A stretch of DNA of 64,000 nucleotides from Apibacter muscae. Lineage in GTDB: Bacteria > Bacteroidota > Bacteroidia > Flavobacteriales > Weeksellaceae. The stretch's first letter is position 1. Each line of letters begins with the position of its first letter. The stretch is taken from assembly GCF_007845635.1 (NCBI RefSeq), contig NZ_SELG01000032.1, forward strand, positions 186,001-250,000, in the 5' to 3' direction. A program made the translations under genes and the position numbers. Below, piece by piece: positions 46,239 to 55,878 of the stretch. The notes under the pieces are model-generated. The model was not told where the DNA came from and ran no database searches. It worked only from the letters and a program-made list of their open reading frames with translations.

Positions 46239-46490
46239 TTACTTATTTAGGTATTGTTGAGAATTTTTTTCAAAATCAGTTTTACATTTACTACTGCAAA
46301 ATCCATAAAGTTTACCATTATAGGTAAGTGTATCTCCCAAGTGTTTGGATGTTTCCATTTCACACACAGGATCTAATTGATTTTCAACTTTAACATTTGA
46401 GAGATTATTTGCATTCTCTAGCATATCTGATTTTTTTTCGCATGCGATTGCTAAGAATACAACTGAAGATATTAAAATGAGTCTTTTCAT
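46239..46490 (-). CDS. YHS-domain lipoprotein
   Basis: A small (83-residue) lipoprotein with lipobox IAC (Cys17). The YHS domain follows: DPVCEM near residue 41, TYNGKLYGFCSSKCKTDF and a short helix. The cysteines CxxxC and DPVC suggest binding of a heavy-metal ion such as copper. It lies 21 bases after rsmA. Confidence 0.85.
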   Translation of the reverse strand: MKRLILISSVVFLAIACEKKSDMLENANNLSNVKVENQLDPVCEMETSKHLGDTLTYNGKLYGFCSSKCKTDFEKNSQQYLNK

Positions 46491-46511
46491 ATTGATTAAT
46501 TTATAATTGAA

Positions 46512-47276
46512 TTAACTGTTCTGCCATTGTTGGGTTAATTGTATAAAATTTTCTACAGACAATTGTTCTGCCCTAAGATTTAAAAATTCATGGTCATGCA
46601 AAGATAAGGGAACGCCTAAAACTTTTAGCGCATTTCTTAAGGTTTTTCTTCTTTGGTTAAATCCTGCTTTTACAATTTTTATAAATAATTCTGATTCTAC
46701 TCCCTCAATTTGTTCTCGATAACGAGAAAGGCGAATAACTGCCGACTTTACTTTGGGGGGTGGATTAAAAACATTTTCGTGTACTGTAAACAAATATTCC
46801 GTTTTATAATATGCCTGAGTCAAAACTGAAAGTATTCCGTAAATCTTCGATCCTTTTTCTGCAACTATTCTTTCCGCAACTTCTTTCTGAAACATTCCAA
46901 CAACTTCAACAACTTGCTCTTTATTTTCTAAAACTTTAAATATTATTTGAGATGAAATATTATAAGGAAAATTTCCAATGATTGACAAATTCTTTGGGAC
47001 AATTTGATGAATATCAATTTTTAAAAAATCATCAACAATTTTAGATTTTAACTGTGGATAATTAATTTTTAAATACTCAACAGATTCATCATCTATTTCT
47101 GAAAGGAATAATTCTACATTTTTGTTTAATAAAAATTGAGTTAATACCCCCGTACCTGGTCCAATTTCAAGAATTGTATCGTAATTTTTATAGGTTAAAG
47201 AATCTACAATTTTTGATGCGATATTTAAGTCTTTTAAAAAATGCTGCCCTAAGTGTTTTTTTGGCTTTACTTTCAA
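46512..47276 (-). CDS. rsmA: 16S rRNA dimethyladenosine transferase
   Basis: SAM-dependent methylase of two adjacent adenines in the 3' helix of 16S rRNA (KsgA). It is 254 residues with KKHLGQHFLKD at the start, LEIGPGTGVLT (SAM loop), the catalytic NFPYNIS and the FNPPPKVKSAVI segment. Divergent from ftsX; a -7-like TAATTTTG (minus, 47318-47311) lies upstream. Confidence 0.96.
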   Translation of the reverse strand: MKVKPKKHLGQHFLKDLNIASKIVDSLTYKNYDTILEIGPGTGVLTQFLLNKNVELFLSEIDDESVEYLKINYPQLKSKIVDDFLKIDIHQIVPKNLSIIGNFPYNISSQIIFKVLENKEQVVEVVGMFQKEVAERIVAEKGSKIYGILSVLTQAYYKTEYLFTVHENVFNPPPKVKSAVIRLSRYREQIEGVESELFIKIVKAGFNQRRKTLRNALKVLGVPLSLHDHEFLNLRAEQLSVENFIQLTQQWQNS

Positions 47277-47366
47277 AATATTCTCTTTTCTTTTAACATT
47301 ATTTTATACCCAAAATTACATTTAAATCTATGAAGATTTTATACTTTAGCAAACATTTTATAAATT

Positions 47367-48257
47367 ATGGCAATCAAAGCAGATAACTTAGATAAAAACA
47401 GGCTACGCTCATCCAATATTACTGTAGTTATTAGTATAGCTATGGTTTTATTTTTAATTGGGATTATTGGATTAATTATTATTAACACTAATTCTTATAT
47501 TGATTATCTGAAGGAACAAATGGTTATAGAAGTTTTTTTTAAAAATGAAAAAAAATCTAACCCCAACAGCCAATCTCAGGTTCAGTACGTAGATAGCTTA
47601 AAAGGTCATCCTTACGTAAAATCTATTAAATACATTACCAAAGAAGAGGCTACTGATATTGGTAAAAAAGAACTGGGAGTGGATTCTCAGGTGTTATTTG
47701 AAGAAAATATTTTCCCTGCTTCAGTTATAGTTGGATTAAAGCCTGAATTTATTGATTCTACACATATTGAAACTATTAAAAAACAGCTGATAAAAAATCC
47801 TATTGTTGATGAAATAAAGTCTGACAATAGCCTTTTAGAAAAAATGGATAAGAGTGTTAAAAAAATAACCATTGGAATTTCTGTCTTAGCCATTATTATT
47901 TTGTTTATCGCTGTATCGCTTATAAACAACTCCATCCGTTTAAAAATTTATTCTAAAAGATTCATTATTAAAACCATGCAGTTGGTGGGAGCAAAACGTT
48001 CGTTTATTATACGTCCTTTTATAACAGAATCTTTAACTTTAGGTGTTTTAGGAGCCTTTATAGCTTTGCTGTTGCTGTTTGCTACCAACTACGTTATAAC
48101 CAATGTTTTACACATTCTTCCTCCAATTATAGTTTTTAAAAATCACCTTATATTAGCTGCTTTTATTCTTGTATTAGGTATATTAATAACATCTTTAAGT
48201 ACTTGGTTTGCAACATGGAGATTTTTACGCTTAAAGTCTAACGATTTGTATTATTAA
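47367..48257 (+). CDS. ftsX: Cell-division permease FtsX
   Basis: A 296-residue inner-membrane protein that couples the FtsE ATPase to periplasmic cell-wall hydrolases. The layout is one N-terminal helix (about 19-44), a periplasmic domain (about 45-165) and three C-terminal helices, with KTMQLVGAKRSFIIRPF before the third. First of a ftsX-DUF3098-uppP operon conserved in flavobacteria; the ftsE-like gene is separate at 52131. Confidence 0.93.
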   Translation: MAIKADNLDKNRLRSSNITVVISIAMVLFLIGIIGLIIINTNSYIDYLKEQMVIEVFFKNEKKSNPNSQSQVQYVDSLKGHPYVKSIKYITKEEATDIGKKELGVDSQVLFEENIFPASVIVGLKPEFIDSTHIETIKKQLIKNPIVDEIKSDNSLLEKMDKSVKKITIGISVLAIIILFIAVSLINNSIRLKIYSKRFIIKTMQLVGAKRSFIIRPFITESLTLGVLGAFIALLLLFATNYVITNVLHILPPIIVFKNHLILAAFILVLGILITSLSTWFATWRFLRLKSNDLYY

Positions 48258-48278
48258 CAGTATAAATTTTTATTTAAA

Positions 48279-48557
48279 ATGAAAAAAAATTCAGAAAATA
48301 AAAGTGATCTTCTTTTCGGTAAAAAAAATTATATTTTCATGTTCATAGGAGTTGCTGTTATAGCTTTAGGTTTTTTACTTATGACTGGCCCTGATGCAAA
48401 TACGGTGAATGGAGTTTACGATCCTAATAGTTGGAACCAAGATATATTTAGTTTTAGAAGAGTTCGCTTAGCACCGACGCTAATCATTCTTGGTTTTATC
48501 ATTGAAGGTTATGCAATAATGATCCATCCTAATCCATCCAAAACTAATAAAAAATAA
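48279..48557 (+). CDS. DUF3098 membrane protein
   Basis: A 92-residue protein with two transmembrane segments (about 16-35 and 63-82). FGKKNYIFMFIGVAVIALGFLLM and the IFSFRRVRLAPTLIILGF motif are typical of DUF3098, found beside ftsX in Bacteroidota. Function unknown. It shares one base with uppP (TAATG). Confidence 0.88.
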   Translation: MKKNSENKSDLLFGKKNYIFMFIGVAVIALGFLLMTGPDANTVNGVYDPNSWNQDIFSFRRVRLAPTLIILGFIIEGYAIMIHPNPSKTNKK

Positions 48558-49378
48558 TGAATACTTTAGAAGCTATTATTATTGCTGTTATTGAGGGATT
48601 AACAGAATACCTTCCTATTTCTTCAACAGCCCACATGATTTTTACTGGTTCCTTGTTAGGCATTGAGGAGAATAACTTTGTTAAAATGTTTGAATACTGC
48701 ATTCAATTTGGAGCAATATTAGCTGTCGTTGTATTGTATTGGAAAAAATTTTTTGATTTAAAAAAAATCAATTTTTATTTAAAACTTGTATGCGCCGTTA
48801 TTCCAGCTTTAATATTAGGCAAGCTTTTTAGCGATAAAATTGATGATGTTCTTGAGAAACCTGAAATCATTGCGATCGTTCTTGTTTTGGGAGGAATTGT
48901 TCTACTATTCATCGATCGTTTTTTTAAGAATCCAACTATCCTAAAAGAAGAAGATATATCTATAAAACAGGCAATTACTATTGGATTTTGGCAATGCTTA
49001 GCAATGATGCCTGGAACTAGCAGGTCTGCAGCATCTATTATAGGTGGAATGCAGCAAAAACTAAGCAGAGAGGTTGCCGCAGAATTTTCTTTCTTTTTAG
49101 CTGTACCGACTATGTTGGCAGTAACCGTTTATTCCTTAACTCTTAAAACTTGGGAAGAAGGTGATTTAAAAATGAAAGGATATGAATTGCTATTATCAAA
49201 CTCTGAACATTTTGGACTGTTTATCCTTGGCAATATTATAGCCTTTGTGGTTTCAATTTTTGCAATTAAATTCTTTGTAGGAGTGATAAAAAAGCATGGT
49301 TTTAAAATCTGGGGTTGGTATAGAATAATTATAGGAACTTTATTACTGATATACTTTTATTTTTTTCAGCATAAATAG
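48557..49378 (+). CDS. uppP: Undecaprenyl-diphosphatase
   Basis: Recycles the lipid carrier for peptidoglycan and surface glycans (BacA type), 273 residues, about eight helices. Active-site blocks are EGLTEYLPISSTAHM (with the conserved Glu and Ser/His) and PGTSRSAASIIGG with the catalytic Arg. Translationally coupled to DUF3098. Confidence 0.95.
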   Translation: MNTLEAIIIAVIEGLTEYLPISSTAHMIFTGSLLGIEENNFVKMFEYCIQFGAILAVVVLYWKKFFDLKKINFYLKLVCAVIPALILGKLFSDKIDDVLEKPEIIAIVLVLGGIVLLFIDRFFKNPTILKEEDISIKQAITIGFWQCLAMMPGTSRSAASIIGGMQQKLSREVAAEFSFFLAVPTMLAVTVYSLTLKTWEEGDLKMKGYELLLSNSEHFGLFILGNIIAFVVSIFAIKFFVGVIKKHGFKIWGWYRIIIGTLLLIYFYFFQHK

Positions 49379-49655
49379 TTTACTAGACTTTAAATTATTT
49401 ATATAAGTTTATCATGCTTTATACACCCATTAAAATCTTCTTTAAGATATCTTAAACAATTTTAATTGTTTAAATGTTCTTACCTCACAACCTAATAAAA
49501 TTTAGTATAAACCGTGGTTAGCTGTTTTTATAAGTGATTTCCATTATCTACGTCGTGTTCATAATCTTTAAAATTATATAAAGAAGACTAGACCTATAGT
49601 AATTACTTTTAAATCAATATAAATAAAATTTAATAACTGATTGAATCTATCAACT

Positions 49656-50444
49656 ATGAAATCATTCCGAACTATTATTTTTCTTGTTTTATTTCTTAAC
49701 TTCACTATACTTTTTGCACAAAAAGATAGCCTAAATCTCACTTTAGAATATCTACCTAATAAAAATTACACTTTTAACTCTGACATTCAAATGATTATTG
49801 AAGGCTGGGAGAATAACACTATCAATTACACGAACCAAATTAAAAATCTGTATTCAAAAATAATATCTACTGGAAATCTAAATAATAATAAATTCCCATT
49901 TTCAATAAGGTTTAATGATGAAAATAATATTGATTTAAATAAATATGAATTCAAAGGCATTTGTTCCCCCCTTGAATACCCTAAGATATCTTATGTAGTA
50001 CCAACTATAGAAAATAAGGATATTGAAAACTTTTATTTGAATTATATACAAGAAGCGATTAAAGAAATTCCTATTTTAACTAAAAAGTTAAAATTAGGTG
50101 AATCTTTCACCACTAGTTCTCCATTAAAATATACTTTAAGTGAATTTTTAAGTTTAGATTTGTTAGTTCTAAAACATTATACTTTAGTTAAAATAGATTC
50201 TAATTATGCTTATTTTGACTATGAGATGAAAGCATCCATTAAGAACTTTGAATATATGGATATAAAATATTCCGGAAAAAGTTCAGGTAAAGGAAAGCTT
50301 GTTTATGATATAAATAATCATTTCTTTATCTCTAGCAAGAATAATGAATCAATATTAAATCTTAATATGCTTCATCAAGGCAAAACAAGTTTGTTAAAGA
50401 TTAAAACTTTTATTAATGAGGATATATTAATTCATGAAAACTAA
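49656..50444 (+). CDS. Exported protein of unknown function
   Basis: A 262-residue protein with a clear signal peptide (MKSFRTIIFLVLFLNFTILFAQ), hence periplasmic or surface-located. The rest is Asn/Ile/Lys-rich and predicted beta-rich, with no motif I recognise. An in-frame TTG at 49641 would add five residues ahead of the signal and is unlikely. It stands alone in AT-rich flanks. Confidence 0.65.
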   Translation: MKSFRTIIFLVLFLNFTILFAQKDSLNLTLEYLPNKNYTFNSDIQMIIEGWENNTINYTNQIKNLYSKIISTGNLNNNKFPFSIRFNDENNIDLNKYEFKGICSPLEYPKISYVVPTIENKDIENFYLNYIQEAIKEIPILTKKLKLGESFTTSSPLKYTLSEFLSLDLLVLKHYTLVKIDSNYAYFDYEMKASIKNFEYMDIKYSGKSSGKGKLVYDINNHFFISSKNNESILNLNMLHQGKTSLLKIKTFINEDILIHEN

Positions 50445-50583
50445 ATAATTCTTATTACTAATCATAGTTATTTAAACTTACAAATCCATTCAATACTTTA
50501 GTTTATTTAATTTATTTTCTATTAACTTTATAATTTAAAAAACTAAATGGAAGAAAATTATTTCTTTTTAAAATATTTAAAAT

Positions 50584-51399
50584 ATGTCTGTACACGCCAA
50601 GATAAATAAGGTAACTGTTGAAACTTTAAAGAAAATGAAAGCTACTGAAAATAAAATATCAGTACTTACAGCCTATGATTACACAACGGCAACTCTAATT
50701 GATCAAGCTGGTATAGACGCCATATTGGTTGGAGACTCTGCTGCTAATGTAATGGCTGGATATGAAACTACACTCCCTATTACCTTAGACCAAATGATTT
50801 ACCATGCGCAATGTGTAGGTAGAGGGATTGAAAAAGCTTTACTCATTGTAGATCTTCCATTTGGAACCTATCAATCGGATGCTAGGCAAGCTTATCATTC
50901 TGCGGTAAGGATTATGAAAGAAACTTCGGCTTCAGCCATAAAAATTGAAGGTGGAATAGAGATTAAGGAGTCCGTGAAAGCGATTGTAAATGCTGGAATT
51001 CCTGTAATGGGACATTTAGGACTTACTCCCCAATCTATCAATCAATTAGGATCATTTAAGTTAAGAGCAAAAGAAAAACAGGAAGCTGAAAAGTTAATTT
51101 CAGATGCTTTACTTTTAGAAGAACTGGGTTGCTTCTCCATAGTTTTAGAAAAAATACCTTCGCAGTTGGGAGAAGAGGTTAGTAAACTATTAAGTATTCC
51201 AACCATTGGAATTGGTGCAGGAAATAAAACTGATGGGCAAGTACTTGTCATTCATGATTTATTAGGTTTAAATCCTCATTTTAAACCCAAATTCGCAAGG
51301 CAATATGCAACACTCCACGAACAAATAACTAATGCCGTCTCTTGCTATGTAAAGGATGTTAAAGAAGAAACCTTCCCTAACCAAAATGAAAGTTTTTAG
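50584..51399 (+). CDS. panB: 3-methyl-2-oxobutanoate hydroxymethyltransferase
   Basis: First committed enzyme of pantothenate synthesis, transferring a hydroxymethyl group from methylene-THF to ketoisovalerate. A 271-residue TIM barrel with [12 protein letters not shown] (Mg-binding Asp), AIKIEGG and the C-terminal [15 protein letters not shown] signature. It starts a short + operon with the RluA-family gene 40 bases on. Confidence 0.95.
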   Translation: MSVHAKINKVTVETLKKMKATENKISVLTAYDYTTATLIDQAGIDAILVGDSAANVMAGYETTLPITLDQMIYHAQCVGRGIEKALLIVDLPFGTYQSDARQAYHSAVRIMKETSASAIKIEGGIEIKESVKAIVNAGIPVMGHLGLTPQSINQLGSFKLRAKEKQEAEKLISDALLLEELGCFSIVLEKIPSQLGEEVSKLLSIPTIGIGAGNKTDGQVLVIHDLLGLNPHFKPKFARQYATLHEQITNAVSCYVKDVKEETFPNQNESF

Positions 51400-51439
51400 C
51401 AAAATTTCAAATTTAATATAAAATTATTATTTATAATTC

Positions 51440-52123
51440 ATGGTTTTAGAAGATCAAATTCTCTTTGAAGACAATCATTTACTTATCATAAACAAAAAAG
51501 CAGGACAAATTGTTCAAGGTGATAAAACAGGAGATGTTTCTTTAGTTGATGAAGTTAAAACTTATATAAAAAAGAAATATAACAAACCTGGAAATGTATT
51601 TGCAGGTTTGGTACATCGTATAGATAGACCTACTTCCGGAATAGTCATTTTTGCTAAAACTAGTAAGGCTCTCAGCCGTTTAACAGAAATGTTGAAAAAG
51701 AGAGAAATAAAAAAAACTTACTGGGCAGTAATTAAAAAGACAGAGATTCCGAATAAACAAAGATTAATTCATTTTTTAAAAAAAAATGAAAAAACTAATA
51801 AAGCTATTGTATATAAAACACCTAACATAGGCGCTAAAGAGGCAATACTAAGCTACGAAAGTATACAAACCTCCAACAATTATATGCTTTTGGAAATAAA
51901 TTTAGAAACTGGAAGACATCATCAAATTAGAGCACAACTAAGTAGTATAAAATGTCCAATAAAAGGAGATTTAAAATATGGCTTTGATCGATCCAACCCA
52001 GACGGAAGTATACATTTGCTTGCTAGAAAAATAGAGTTTATCCATCCCATTAAAAAAGAACCTCTACAAATAATTGCACCAGTTCCACAAAATGATAACT
52101 TATGGAAGAGTTTTGTAAATTAA
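51440..52123 (+). CDS. RluA-family pseudouridine synthase
   Basis: A 227-residue RNA pseudouridine synthase without an S4 domain, so RluC/TruC-like in size. The catalytic Asp lies in LVHRIDRPTSGIVIFAKT; ETGRHHQIRAQL and RKIEFIHPI are also conserved. The RNA target cannot be read from the sequence. Its 3' end meets the convergent ftsE gene. Confidence 0.92.
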   Translation: MVLEDQILFEDNHLLIINKKAGQIVQGDKTGDVSLVDEVKTYIKKKYNKPGNVFAGLVHRIDRPTSGIVIFAKTSKALSRLTEMLKKREIKKTYWAVIKKTEIPNKQRLIHFLKKNEKTNKAIVYKTPNIGAKEAILSYESIQTSNNYMLLEINLETGRHHQIRAQLSSIKCPIKGDLKYGFDRSNPDGSIHLLARKIEFIHPIKKEPLQIIAPVPQNDNLWKSFVN

Positions 52124-52130
52124 AAATATA

Positions 52131-52826
52131 TTATTTAGTAAAAAGTTCTTCAGAATTACCATGAAAGATTTTACCTTCTTCACATTTAATGGTCTTAGCT
52201 GGAAAATTTTTAATCATTGAATAGTCATGGGTAGCCATTAAAATAGTACAACGAGTTTTTTCTACAATGCTTTTTAGTAATAGCATGATATCTCTTGAAG
52301 TTTCAGGATCCAAATTCCCAGTGGGTTCATCAGCTAAAATTAATTCCGGGTGATTTAATAAGGCTCTAGCTATTGCTATACGTTGTTGCTCTCCTCCAGA
52401 TAATTCATAAGGCTTTTTATTTTTTTTAGATAACATCCCAACACTTTCCAATACCTCATCAATTCTACTATGCATTTCCTCTTTATCTTTCCAACCGGTT
52501 GCTTTTAATACAAATATTAAATTTTTCTCAACAGAACGATCAGTAAGTAGCTGGAAATCTTGGAAAACTATTCCTAACTTTCTTCTTAAACTTGGAATTT
52601 GACTTTCCTTTAAAGACGTTAAAAATACATCTGCAACTTTCCCCTCTCCTTCTTTTAAGGGAATATCTCCATATAAAACTTTTAATAAAGAGCTTTTACC
52701 ACTCCCAGTCTTACCTATAAGATAATAAAAATTACCTCTAGCTAATGAAAGGTTTACATTATTTAATACAGGATGGTTCTTTTGATAAACACTTGCATTA
52801 TTTAAATATATAATAGGCTCACTCAT
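52131..52826 (-). CDS. ftsE: FtsE-like ABC ATPase
   Basis: A 231-residue ATPase that likely partners FtsX. Walker A is GKTGSGKSS, the signature LSGGEQQRIAIARAL and Walker B LILADEPTGNLD; the Q-loop region VFQDFQLL is typical of FtsE/LolD. In flavobacteria ftsE and ftsX are unlinked, as here. A -7-like TATCTTTG (minus, 52869-52862) lies upstream. Confidence 0.88.
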   Translation of the reverse strand: MSEPIIYLNNASVYQKNHPVLNNVNLSLARGNFYYLIGKTGSGKSSLLKVLYGDIPLKEGEGKVADVFLTSLKESQIPSLRRKLGIVFQDFQLLTDRSVEKNLIFVLKATGWKDKEEMHSRIDEVLESVGMLSKKNKKPYELSGGEQQRIAIARALLNHPELILADEPTGNLDPETSRDIMLLLKSIVEKTRCTILMATHDYSMIKNFPAKTIKCEEGKIFHGNSEELFTK

Positions 52827-53085
52827 TTTAAAAGTATTATTCGTATATAATGTATCTTTTACAAAGATATAAATTACTAAATAATGTTATTTCTTGTCAT
52901 AACTAAAATTTTGTTAAAAAGCTTTTAAGGAAATTAGAGGTTTAAATCTAGAACTTTTAAGTATCATATCCTTCTCTCATATAAAAACATTTTTTTTAAT
53001 AAAAATATGATATATATTATACTATATTAATATAATTACAATTAATTTAGTAGTTTTATAAACCTGATTAACTAAAAATACAATC

Positions 53086-53727
53086 ATGAGCTTTAAAAAT
53101 TTTCTAAAAAAAACTATTCATTATTTACTAGGTTTCTTTTTTTTCCTTGAGACCATCTTTTTTTTGGATACAAAACCAGAATCTTTTTTAAGCGGAATAA
53201 TATCTCTAGCTTGTGCTTTAGTAATCCTTCCAATAACTAGAAATTTTTTAGAAAAAATCTTAAACTTCAATTTTGGAAAAGGTATTAAATATTCTTTACC
53301 TTTTATTGGCTTTATTTTTCCGCCTCTATTCTGTGTTTCTACAATTAAAAATGATGATCATTTAAATAATTATAGTAATTCAAAAATCTTTAAAAATTCT
53401 ATAAATACAAATGTAAACAACTTTATATCCCAAACTTCCATTAATAGTGCTTATAATGATAAAAAAAATGATGAGGTACAAGCCTCAAATCTACTAACCT
53501 CAGCATCTACTAAAAATTCATCCTATAAAAAAGAAAATAGACCTACAAATAAAGTAAAAAAACCATATGCTTTTTCAAAAAAAATTAATAAAAGCTCTAA
53601 AAATAAAGTTCAAAATGGTTTACCAAATAGAAATTTTTCTTCTGGCCTCTGTGGACATGCTAATAAATCGGGAGGATTTTGTAAAAGAAGAGTGAAAGGT
53701 GGCGGATATTGCTGGCAACATCGATAA
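53086..53727 (+). CDS. Membrane protein with C-terminal Cys/His motif (DUF5763-like)
   Basis: A 213-residue protein: two or three N-terminal hydrophobic segments (about 10-30, 34-50 and 62-82), a low-complexity Asn/Ser/Lys linker (about 85-180) and a C-terminal motif CGHANKSGGFCKRRVKGGGY followed by CWQH. The spacing C-x9-C-x9-C-x2-H resembles the small zinc-binding-like DUF5763 unit of Bacteroidota proteins. Its target and side of the membrane are unknown. Monocistronic. Confidence 0.65.
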   Translation: MSFKNFLKKTIHYLLGFFFFLETIFFLDTKPESFLSGIISLACALVILPITRNFLEKILNFNFGKGIKYSLPFIGFIFPPLFCVSTIKNDDHLNNYSNSKIFKNSINTNVNNFISQTSINSAYNDKKNDEVQASNLLTSASTKNSSYKKENRPTNKVKKPYAFSKKINKSSKNKVQNGLPNRNFSSGLCGHANKSGGFCKRRVKGGGYCWQHR

Positions 53728-54178
53728 CATTGGTGGTTTATGAATAAATTCTATTAGAATTTATTCAATTATAACTTATAATACACCAGTACAATAGCAG
53801 AATTTAAATATTATAATCCCATGATTTACAAATAATTTCTTATAATTTTTTTACAAATTTTATTATTTTTTTTTAAATATATTGAGAAATGAAAATTAAA
53901 TACTTTCGGCTAATTTTTAAATGAGCAAGCTTAAGTGAATTATATAAACTAAATTGCGGATTCCAACCTTCCTTTTATTGATATTTAAAACTATAAATAA
54001 AAAAAATCACAAAATGAAAACTCTCAAGAATTGCTGATTGAATAACTCCAACAGGAATAAACTATTTTACGTAAATGAGATAGTAGCCAATCATATTATT
54101 TTTTTAATAAATAAAAGATATACTCTATAATTATTGAATAAATTTTATAAATTAATACAATCAACTAAGGATCAAAAA
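53728..54178. other. 450-base AT-rich gap
   Basis: No ORF with family similarity, no tRNA and no clear terminator or complete promoter. Only short peptides would be encoded, such as an eight-codon ORF at 54014. The in-frame TTG at 54134 of the next gene is regarded as part of this gap. Confidence 0.5.
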
Positions 54179-55084
54179 ATGAAAAAAAATGTACTCATCA
54201 CAGGAGCTAACGGTTTTATAGCAAAAAATATTTCTAAATTACTACAGGAAAATTACAATGTTCGTTTTCTTACTAGGAGAAAAACCAATGATCAAGAGTA
54301 CGAATGGAACATTGATAAACAAGAAATTGATGTAAGGAGTTTAAAGGATGTAAATCATATCATTCATTTAGCTGGAGCAAATATTGGAGAAAAGAGATGG
54401 ACTAAAGAAAGAAAGAAATTAATACTTTCAAGTAGGATTGACTCAGCAAAATTAATTTTAAATACGCTAATCAAAGAAAATATATCGATTGAATCTTTTA
54501 TATCTGCTTCTGCTATCGGGTATTATGGAACACTCACATCAAATAAAATATTTGCAGAAACTGACAAGCATGGAGCTGATTTTTTAAGTCATGTATGTTT
54601 GCAATGGGAAAACATCGCTGACGAATTTAAAACTAAAAATATAGCAAAAAGGGTAATTAAAATTAGAACGGGGGTTACTTTATCAGAAGATTCCAACGGA
54701 GCACTGTTCAAGATAAAAACACCTATTCAATACCATCTGGGCGCCTGCCTAGGCTCTGGAAAACAATATATGCCTTGGATTCATATTAAAGATTTATGTT
54801 CCATTTATAAATATGCCTTAGAAAATATCAACCTAGAAGGTGCCTACAATGCTGTTTCACCAGAACATACTACGAATAAAGATTTAACTTATTCTATAGC
54901 AAAACACTTAAACAAGAGAATATGGCTTCCTAATATTCCTAGCTTTTTTATACAATGGGTTATGGGAGAACGAGCAAATTTACTTTTAGAAGGTAATAGA
55001 ATTTCTGCCCATAAATTACTGGAGAGTGGTTTCTATTTTAGATATAAAGAACTTGACGATTCACTTAAATCATTATTACAATAA
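54179..55084 (+). CDS. TIGR01777-family NAD(P)-binding epimerase-like protein
   Basis: A 301-residue extended short-chain dehydrogenase of the YfcH / SDR39U1 type. The Rossmann motif is LITGANGFIAKNI, followed by IIHLAGANIGEKRWT, SASAIGYYG and the C-terminal domain with LLEGNRISAHKLLESGF. Family substrates are unknown. The frame extends to TTG 54134, but ATG 54179 directly precedes the first beta strand. Confidence 0.9.
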   Translation: MKKNVLITGANGFIAKNISKLLQENYNVRFLTRRKTNDQEYEWNIDKQEIDVRSLKDVNHIIHLAGANIGEKRWTKERKKLILSSRIDSAKLILNTLIKENISIESFISASAIGYYGTLTSNKIFAETDKHGADFLSHVCLQWENIADEFKTKNIAKRVIKIRTGVTLSEDSNGALFKIKTPIQYHLGACLGSGKQYMPWIHIKDLCSIYKYALENINLEGAYNAVSPEHTTNKDLTYSIAKHLNKRIWLPNIPSFFIQWVMGERANLLLEGNRISAHKLLESGFYFRYKELDDSLKSLLQ

Positions 55085-55087
55085 ATT

Positions 55088-55864
55088 TTATTCCTCATTT
55101 AAAATTTCTGCAATATCTTTAATATATACAGTCCTATTTCTTTCCTTAGCCTTAACCCCATCTGTTAACATTATACTACAAAATGGACAGCCCGTAGCTA
55201 TAATATCAGGATTTACATCTAGAGCTTCTTCTACCCGCTCTATATTTATTTCTTTATTCCCTTTTTCTGACTCTTTAAACATTTGAGCTCCACCTGCACC
55301 ACAACACAAACCATTTTTTTTACATCGCTTCATTTCACTCAATTCAGCTTCAAGTTTTTCAAGAACAAATCTAGGTGCCTCATACTCTCCATTGCCTCTT
55401 CCTAAATAACAAGGGTCGTGAAAAACAATTCTTTTTCCTTTATATTTTCCTCCTTCAACCTTCAATCTTCCTTCATTAAGTAAAGTTTGTAAAAATTGTG
55501 TATGATGCAAAACTCTATAATTACCACCTAACGAAGGATATTCATTTTTTAATGTATTAAAACAATGAGGACATGCAGTTACGATTTGCTTAATTTCATA
55601 AGAATTTAAAATTTCAATATTCGCTAAGGCTTGCATTTGGAAAAGAAATTCATTGCCTGCTCGTTTAGCAGGATCACCGGTACATCCTTCTTCTTGTCCT
55701 AATATAGCAAATTCTACTTTAGCCTTTTGTAGTAAAGAAGCAAATGCACGTGTAACTTTTTTGGCTCTTTCGTCAAAACTGCCCGCGCAACCTACCCAAA
55801 AAAGAACTTCCGGACTTTTGCCTTCTTCTATATATTGCGCCATTGTCTTTATTGGTTGATTCAT
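55088..55864 (-). CDS. CCG-domain iron-sulphur protein, HdrB-like
   Basis: A 258-residue protein with two cysteine-rich CCG domains, as in heterodisulfide reductase B and glycolate/lactate oxidase subunits. Visible cysteine groups are FWVGCAGSFD, TACPHCFNTL, FHDPCYLGR, LCCGAGGAQMF and TGCPFC. It probably forms a membrane-associated electron-transfer complex with the 440-residue protein encoded 14 bases upstream. Partner donors and acceptors unknown. Confidence 0.88.
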   Translation of the reverse strand: MNQPIKTMAQYIEEGKSPEVLFWVGCAGSFDERAKKVTRAFASLLQKAKVEFAILGQEEGCTGDPAKRAGNEFLFQMQALANIEILNSYEIKQIVTACPHCFNTLKNEYPSLGGNYRVLHHTQFLQTLLNEGRLKVEGGKYKGKRIVFHDPCYLGRGNGEYEAPRFVLEKLEAELSEMKRCKKNGLCCGAGGAQMFKESEKGNKEINIERVEEALDVNPDIIATGCPFCSIMLTDGVKAKERNRTVYIKDIAEILNEE

Positions 55865-55878
55865 AGATTTAATTTTTT

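Noticed and set aside
54134-54178. TTG start for the TIGR01777 protein
   Set aside because: Adds 15 residues ahead of a Rossmann fold that begins right after ATG 54179.
55026-55286. 86-codon + frame over the HdrB-like gene end
   Set aside because: Overlaps two well-supported genes, no similarity; composition of a shadow frame.
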